Positions 43,546-49,130 of a stretch of 49,130 nucleotides of DNA are shown here, piece after piece (the stretch's first letter is position 1; each line of letters opens with the position of its first letter). Position numbers and translations under genes: made by a program. The notes below the pieces were generated by a model, which was given only the letters and a program-made list of their open reading frames with translations, ran no database searches and had not been told where the DNA came from. Origin of the DNA: Verrucomicrobiota bacterium (GTDB lineage: Bacteria > Verrucomicrobiota > Verrucomicrobiia > Limisphaerales > UBA9464); the NCBI GenBank assembly GCA_025360495.1, contig JANYCC010000316.1, positions 1 through 49,130 on the forward strand, written 5' to 3'.

Positions 43546-46500
43546 ATGAAACTTTCCGCATTGTTCTGCCTCCTTTCCCCCGTCTTGGTGGCGGCCCCGG
43601 TGACCTGGACCGGCCCGACCCACGGCGACCAATCCTGGAACACGCCCGCCAATTGGAGCACCGGCGCCGTGCCCGGCCCGGGCGCTGAGGTGACGGTCGC
43701 GGTCCCCGGCGATCTGCGGGTCCTCTTGACGCCCGGCTTGGACGTCACCGTCGCCCGGCTCACCGGCACCAACTCCTTCGACCTCAGCGGGGCATCGCTG
43801 ACCGTCACCGCCGGTTTCAGTCATCTGTCCGGTCCGGTATCGATCGCCAACAGCACGGTGGCGGCGAACAATCCGGGAACCAGCTTCACACTGAGCGGCA
43901 ACGTCATGGTCGTCGGGGCCAACCTGTCCGCCCTCCAAGGAGCCACTCTCGCCCTGGACGGACTCCAAAGTTATGGCGGTGGGGACCTCTTCGGGGCCCA
44001 CTACGTTGTCCGGGCGGAGGGCGCCGGCAGCCTTCTCGATCTTTCCGGGGTCACCGACTTCGGTGGCCCGACCGGCCGATTCTCAATCCTGGACGTCACT
44101 GCGCTGAACGGGGGCACGGTGAACCTTCCCCTGATCACCGATCTGGCCGGCCCGACGGTCAACTTCGTCGCGGACGGACCGGACAGCCTCATCGATCTCG
44201 AAAGTCTCATCAACCTCACGGGACAGAGCCTGGAAGCCCGGAATCAGGGTTCCATCCTGTGCCCCCTCCTCGCCTTGGTCGACTACTCTGCACTCAGCCT
44301 GTCGGACACTGCGGAGTTGCCAACGGATCAGATCACGTCGGCCCTGGGTGCATCCCTCCGGGTGCGGGGTGGTGCGAACTTCGCCTTCCCGGCGCTCCAC
44401 AGTTATTCCGGCGGGAATCTGTTCGGAGCCAATCCCGTGTTCCGGGCCGACGATGCCGGCTCGCGACTCGACCTTTCCAACGTCACGAACCTGGTCGGCA
44501 CCACCGGCCGGTTCGCCGCCATGGACATCAGTGCCCGGAACGGGGGTCGGGTCAACCTGACCAACCTCCAGGAGATCACGCAGGGTTACCTGCGCGCCAC
44601 CTCCGAGGGGACGGGCAGCCGGATCGACTGCAGCGGACTCACCCGGCTGGCAGGCCAACAGTTGGAAGCCAGGAACGGCGGCCAGGTCCGGACCCCCGCG
44701 TTGGTGCAGACTTTTTATTCGGTCCTGATCCAACGCGATACGGCCCGGCTGGATCTGGCGACCTTGACCAATATCACGGGAAGCTCGGTGATCGCCAGTG
44801 ACGGCGCCCTTCTCACTTTGCCCCTCATCACGGCCTTTGATGGCGGCACCCTGGACGGACAGACCATCGAGTCGGACAACCCGGGGTCGGTGATCCTCTT
44901 CCCGGCGCTGACCCGGTTCGCCGGCACGAGCGCCGGGTTTCGTCGGACGGACGTTCGCACAGCCCGCGGCGGCAGTATCCAGTTGCCATTGATCACCAGT
45001 CTGGGGGAAGGCGTGACGTATTTCGCGTGCGTGGACGCCAACAGCAGCCTCGGATTTCCCAACCTCACCACCCTTTTGGGCACCACATTCGAAGCGTCCG
45101 GAGGCGGTGCCTTTGTCTGCCCGAAGCTCACCGGGGTGCTCAATACGACGCTGATCAAAAGGGGTCCGGGTTCGGTTTTGCCCACGGAGCGGATCACCTC
45201 CCTCAGCCGCTCCTCCCTGTCGGCCCTTGCCGGTGCGACTTTGTCCTTCCCGGTGCTCACCGCTTATGACACTGGGACGGACCAGGGCAGTTGGCTCCTC
45301 GAATCGGTGGATGCCGGATCGCTCCTCGACTTTCCGGTGCTGACCCGTTTCGTCGGGGCCCTGGCATCCTTCAGCTCGGTGGATTTACGGGCCGGCGGCG
45401 GGTCCACCCTGAGGATGCCCCGGATCGTTTCACTCGGCGACGGCGCGGCCCGATTCCTGGTGGACGGGACCCATAGCGTCCTGGATTTGCCGGGTCTTCG
45501 GAGTCTTTTCGGTTTCAGCCTGCTGGTCCGGGACGGCGGGACGGCGAACTGCCCGAACCTCGTGGAACTGGCCAACACGGCGTTGACCCTCCAAGGACCG
45601 GCTTCCTTCGTTCCCACCACCCAAATCACCGAGATCAGCCGCACCTCGCTCGCCGCCTATGAGGGCGCGGTCCTGGCCTTTCCCAACGTGCATCGCTATG
45701 ACGGTGGGACGGTTCGCGCCTCCTATACCCTCGAAGCCGCGGGTGTCGGCAGTGTTCTCGACCTGTCGCAGGTCACCGACTTCCGCGGTGTCGGAGCCGA
45801 TTTTTCCGGGGTGTATGCCTCGGCCACCGCCGGCGGCAACATTGCCTTGGGAGGCGCCCCCAACCTCGACTTCGGCAGCGCGTCGTTCCACGTGGACGGG
45901 ATCGGAAGCCGGATTGACCTGTCCGGTGCCACCAGCGCCACCTTCAAGGCTTTTGACGTGCGCAACGGTGGCACCCTGAATATTCCCAATCTCCTCCACA
46001 TCGACCGCAGCTCCCTGACGGTCGTGGGACCCGGCAATGGGTTTCCGGTCGGTCAACTGGTCACCCTCACCGGTTCCAATGTCTACCTCGACGCAGCCAC
46101 TCTCGGCTTGTTCCGGGTGCAGGACCTCCGCGGCTCGACTTTCACCACATCCAATGGGGGAAAGACGGTCTTCCCTCCCGCCGCAAACCTGATCGTCACC
46201 GACATTGTCGCGCCTCCGGCCGCTGATGCCGGCGCACCAGTCACCCTCATTTGGGAGGTCAAAAACGACTCCCAGAACAATGCGGCGGGGGTCCGCCACG
46301 ATGGCCTGGCCCTCCGCCGGGCCGGGAGCCCGGACTTCGACTTTGGCACCGTGGAAGTCTCGAACGACCTCCCGGCCCAAGCTTCGCGCCGTTATACCAA
46401 CACCGTCATCATTCCCGCCGGGCTCACCGGCGTCTGGCAGTTCGTCGTCACCGTCGATGCCGGGTTCGAGGTCTATGAAGGAACCCAGGAAGATGACAAC

Positions 46501-49130
46501 TCCCTCGTCGATGATGCGCCCATCGGATTGTCCTCGCCCGATTTGGTGGTCACCGATGCAAAAACCGATGCGGCCGACACCTTGTTTGGAAGCGCCTTCA
46601 CCGTGACTTGGGTCGTCAAAAACCAGGGCGGCACCAATGCTCCGTCGCTCTGGGAAGACTGGCTGCTGTTGTCGACGAACCCGACTGATTTCTCCGACGC
46701 CGTCCCACTCGGTTCGTTTCCGGCCCCCCAAGCGCTCGCCGCCGGACAGTCTTATACCAATCACGCCACGGTCACCGCCCCGCTGCTGGGCAGGCTGAAA
46801 CCCGGGAATTATTTCGTCGCCGTCAGCGCCGATGGTCGTGACGTGCAATTCGAGTCCAATGAGGCGAATAACCACCGCACCGTTCCGCTGACGCTGGCCT
46901 ATCCGCCCCTGGCCGACCTGGCCGTCGTCGCGGTGACGGCGCCCACGGAGGCCATCCCCGGACACGTGCTCACCGTCCGCTACGTCATTGAAAACCATGG
47001 CCCCGCCACGGCCACCGGTCCATGGGTGGAGGCCGTCTGGATCGGCTCCGCGGCGCAACCCGGCTCCCCGGCAAACCCCCTGGCCGTGCTGATCTCCGGT
47101 GATACGATTCCCCCGGGTGGCAGTCGGGTGCGCACCCTAGAATTGGTGGTTCCGGCCGGATTCATGCCGGGCAACGACTGGCATTTTTCGGTCGCGGTGG
47201 ATCGCGATCAGGCCGTGGTGGAGACTGATGAAACCAACAACACCGCGACTGCAGCCGTCCCGACGGAGGTGCCCGCGAGCCTGACCTTGTTCGTACCCCA
47301 AGATGCGATTGCCGAAAACGCCGTACCCGGGACCCTCATCGGACAGGTCATCCGGAATGGCGATCTCTCCCAATCCCTGGCGGTGAACCTGGCGAGTTCC
47401 CAACCCGCACGACTCTCAGTCCCCGGGGTTCTGACCCTTCTGCCCGGACAGTCCAGTGTCCCTTTTTCGGTGAGCGTGTTCCCTGACGGCCTGGCGACAC
47501 CGGACCAGTCGGTGACCCTCAGCGCCAGTGCGGCGGGCCGCCGCGCCACCACCGTCCAAATCACTGTGGTGAACACCGATCGACCGGTCCTCACCCTGAG
47601 TTTTCCCGGCGGGAAGGTGGTGGAGGGCCAGACCGCCCCGGCCCAAGTCACCCGCAACGGATCCCTGGATCAACCCCTGACCCTCCATTTTGGCAGCAGT
47701 TCGCCCGGCCGACTCCTGGCACCCGCCGACGTCGTGCTCCCGCCGGGCGTGAGCCATTCGACCCTCGTTTTCGTTGCGCTCGACAATCTCGTCCTGGAAC
47801 CGGCCCAAACCGTAATCGCTTCGGTGGGGGCGGCCGGGTTTCCGACGGCGGAAGCCAGCCTGACGATTCTCGATGACGATCTCCCGCTCCTCGTGTTCAC
47901 CCTCGCCAAGACCCATGTCAGTGAGAGCGCGGGCCCGCTCGCGACCACGGCCCTGATCCAACGCGACGGCCAGACCAATGCCCCCTTGGTTGTCCGGATC
48001 ACCAGCAGCAACACCAACGCGATCCGGGTGCCCGGGACGGTGACGATTCCCGCCGGCCAGACCCAAACCACTTTCGCAATCGGTGCCATCGACAACCTCC
48101 TCGTGAATGGACCCCGGACCGTGACGCTGTCCGCCGTTGCCACTTATACCACGACCGGCGAACCCGTCGGCCCGACGGTGAACCAGACGCTCGCGGTGAC
48201 CGATGATGACGGACCGACGCTCTCGCTGACTCTCGCCCGAAAGCTCGCCGGTCCCGGACTTTCCCCCGCCACCACCGCCACCATCGGGCGCAACGACGGC
48301 ACGAATTCGACGCTGGTGATCGCGCTGTCCAGCAGTGCCCCGGATCGCGCCAGGCTTCCGGCCAGCGTCACGTTGCCACCCGGTGTCGCGAGTGCCGCAG
48401 TGACCGTGGAAACCCCTGCCGGCGCCGTTCCGGGCGGGCGGACCGAGGTCACGTTCACCGCGACCGCCGCCGCCTTTTCCCCGGGCACCGACACGCTCGT
48501 CGTCAGCGATCTCAACCGGCCTGATTTGGTGGTCACGCAAATCACGGCACCCGGAACCGCGCTGACGAAGGCGTCCGCGAGCATCGGCTGGCAGGTCCGC
48601 AACCAGGGCCTTGCGACCGCGAAGGGAAAGCTTCGCCAGATTGTCCACCTCTCCAAGGACCCCACCCTCGATTCCGATGATCCCGTCATCGCCGACCAGG
48701 TGCTCGACGGGGAATTGCCGCCCGACCTGTCCTTCACCTTTGTCCGGACGATTTTCCTGCCGGCCGAACCGGGGTACTATTGGGTGATCGTCCGCACCGA
48801 CGCCGACGACGTCTTCGAGGAAACGCTCGAGGACAATAATATAGGGGTCAGCCCGCAACCCATCCGCGTGTTGCCAGCCTATGTCGCCACGGAGGTCGGC
48901 GTGGAGGTTGTCACCGGCGGCAGTGGGCAACCGGTCGGCATTCACGGGCGTCTGCTTCGCACCGGCTCGAACGAACCCGCCGCCTTCGAAATCGCCGCCG
49001 TTCACGTCCTCCATGACGGGATCGATCGGGTGCTCGGGGCCGTGTCCGATGCGGACGGCCGTTTTTCGGTGACGTTCCTTTCCGGGGCGAGCGAGGTCGG
49101 ATCCTTTGATGTGGCGGTGGGCCATCCGGC
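43546..49130 (+). CDS. Giant secreted repeat/CARDB/Calx-beta protein (partial, runs off the window)
   Basis: An open frame of at least 1861 codons with no stop to the window end. A signal peptide (MKLSALFCLLSPVLVAAP) is followed by WTGPTHGDQSWNTPANWSTG, typical of secreted verrucomicrobial proteins. From about residue 90 to 810 there are five tandem repeats of 143-144 residues, with first aromatic residues at 143, 287, 431, 574 and 718 (YGGGDLFGA, YSGGNLFGA, FDGGTLDGQ, YDTGTDQGS, YDGGTVRAS), probably a beta-helix. CARDB domains follow near 884, 1000 and 1124, Calx-beta-like modules near 1246, 1348, 1450 and 1558, another CARDB near 1658, and an Ig-like part from about 1780. Likely a cell-surface or adhesion protein; the C-terminal anchor is outside the window. 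Confidence 0.9.
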   Translation, partial: MKLSALFCLLSPVLVAAPVTWTGPTHGDQSWNTPANWSTGAVPGPGAEVTVAVPGDLRVLLTPGLDVTVARLTGTNSFDLSGASLTVTAGFSHLSGPVSIANSTVAANNPGTSFTLSGNVMVVGANLSALQGATLALDGLQSYGGGDLFGAHYVVRAEGAGSLLDLSGVTDFGGPTGRFSILDVTALNGGTVNLPLITDLAGPTVNFVADGPDSLIDLESLINLTGQSLEARNQGSILCPLLALVDYSALSLSDTAELPTDQITSALGASLRVRGGANFAFPALHSYSGGNLFGANPVFRADDAGSRLDLSNVTNLVGTTGRFAAMDISARNGGRVNLTNLQEITQGYLRATSEGTGSRIDCSGLTRLAGQQLEARNGGQVRTPALVQTFYSVLIQRDTARLDLATLTNITGSSVIASDGALLTLPLITAFDGGTLDGQTIESDNPGSVILFPALTRFAGTSAGFRRTDVRTARGGSIQLPLITSLGEGVTYFACVDANSSLGFPNLTTLLGTTFEASGGGAFVCPKLTGVLNTTLIKRGPGSVLPTERITSLSRSSLSALAGATLSFPVLTAYDTGTDQGSWLLESVDAGSLLDFPVLTRFVGALASFSSVDLRAGGGSTLRMPRIVSLGDGAARFLVDGTHSVLDLPGLRSLFGFSLLVRDGGTANCPNLVELANTALTLQGPASFVPTTQITEISRTSLAAYEGAVLAFPNVHRYDGGTVRASYTLEAAGVGSVLDLSQVTDFRGVGADFSGVYASATAGGNIALGGAPNLDFGSASFHVDGIGSRIDLSGATSATFKAFDVRNGGTLNIPNLLHIDRSSLTVVGPGNGFPVGQLVTLTGSNVYLDAATLGLFRVQDLRGSTFTTSNGGKTVFPPAANLIVTDIVAPPAADAGAPVTLIWEVKNDSQNNAAGVRHDGLALRRAGSPDFDFGTVEVSNDLPAQASRRYTNTVIIPAGLTGVWQFVVTVDAGFEVYEGTQEDDNSLVDDAPIGLSSPDLVVTDAKTDAADTLFGSAFTVTWVVKNQGGTNAPSLWEDWLLLSTNPTDFSDAVPLGSFPAPQALAAGQSYTNHATVTAPLLGRLKPGNYFVAVSADGRDVQFESNEANNHRTVPLTLAYPPLADLAVVAVTAPTEAIPGHVLTVRYVIENHGPATATGPWVEAVWIGSAAQPGSPANPLAVLISGDTIPPGGSRVRTLELVVPAGFMPGNDWHFSVAVDRDQAVVETDETNNTATAAVPTEVPASLTLFVPQDAIAENAVPGTLIGQVIRNGDLSQSLAVNLASSQPARLSVPGVLTLLPGQSSVPFSVSVFPDGLATPDQSVTLSASAAGRRATTVQITVVNTDRPVLTLSFPGGKVVEGQTAPAQVTRNGSLDQPLTLHFGSSSPGRLLAPADVVLPPGVSHSTLVFVALDNLVLEPAQTVIASVGAAGFPTAEASLTILDDDLPLLVFTLAKTHVSESAGPLATTALIQRDGQTNAPLVVRITSSNTNAIRVPGTVTIPAGQTQTTFAIGAIDNLLVNGPRTVTLSAVATYTTTGEPVGPTVNQTLAVTDDDGPTLSLTLARKLAGPGLSPATTATIGRNDGTNSTLVIALSSSAPDRARLPASVTLPPGVASAAVTVETPAGAVPGGRTEVTFTATAAAFSPGTDTLVVSDLNRPDLVVTQITAPGTALTKASASIGWQVRNQGLATAKGKLRQIVHLSKDPTLDSDDPVIADQVLDGELPPDLSFTFVRTIFLPAEPGYYWVIVRTDADDVFEETLEDNNIGVSPQPIRVLPAYVATEVGVEVVTGGSGQPVGIHGRLLRTGSNEPAAFEIAAVHVLHDGIDRVLGAVSDADGRFSVTFLSGASEVGSFDVAVGHP

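Noticed and set aside
45430-47058. A 542-codon minus-strand frame, plus a 569-codon one at 47416-49125
   Set aside because: Both are opposite the giant repeat protein, which has a signal peptide and recognisable CARDB and Calx-beta modules; the antisense products are low-complexity Gly/Arg/Asp sequence.

Overview
The window is GC-rich, densely coded bacterial DNA most consistent with the phylum Verrucomicrobiota, probably a soil or freshwater Pedosphaerales/Limisphaerales-type organism. The reasons are protein families concentrated in the Planctomycetes-Verrucomicrobia group: a DUF1080 plus PVC-type heme protein, a DUF1549/DUF1553 and DUF1501 pair, DUF6807, a CE15 esterase, a VHL-beta-containing S9 peptidase and a giant repeat/CARDB/Calx-beta surface protein. 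Clear Shine-Dalgarno sequences are sparse, and intergenic spaces carry degenerate heptamer arrays and palindromic repeats. No phage, insertion sequence or CRISPR array was seen.

Layout. Positions 1-2.5 kb hold a type II secretion/type IV pilus inner-membrane GspF/PilC protein, a tRNA-Ile2(CAU), a decayed VapC fragment and one unrecognised gene. Positions 2.7-17.2 kb form a polymer-degradation and secreted-protein region: a four-part DUF1080/SGNH/beta-propeller/cytochrome protein, a CE15 esterase, two truncated remnants (DUF2071 and a small membrane protein), SufE, a TatD hydrolase, a Tat-exported Gfo/Idh/MocA oxidoreductase, DUF6807, a left-handed beta-helix protein, and the DUF1553-DUF1501 pair. 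Positions 17.2-24.2 kb hold a repeat-rich spacer, two tandem coiled-coil envelope proteins (one with LysM), a PepSY-TM-like membrane protein, a penta-heme cytochrome c with a lectin-like N-terminus, and an S9 peptidase with an inserted von Hippel-Lindau beta domain. Positions 24.4-27.4 kb hold an AbrB/PIN toxin-antitoxin pair and a carbamoyltransferase-SxtJ-DUF5989 operon (the SxtI/J/K trio).

Positions 27.4-41.8 kb look like one functional unit for envelope or osmotic stress: a 2910-residue cyclic beta-1,2-glucan synthase (NdvB type), a PRC/PRC/BON exported protein, a glycine-rich general-stress-like protein, two 52-residue DUF1328 membrane proteins, an AI-2E family transporter, a CsbD protein and an entericidin-like lipoprotein. 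Upstream of five of these units I can read GG-N10-GC (sigma-54-like) elements, and upstream of most of them a TTGC-N5-GCAA palindrome. In two unlinked promoters the palindrome lies exactly 77 bp before the -24 GG, and in the two DUF1328 promoters the element lies exactly 87 bp before the ATG. I regard this candidate sigma-54/activator stress regulon as the main discovery of the window; it is inferred from sequence only.

Positions 41.8-49.1 kb hold a carbohydrate-selective OprB porin and, divergently, a giant secreted protein (at least 1861 residues, running off the window) whose N-terminal half contains five tandem repeats of 143-144 residues.
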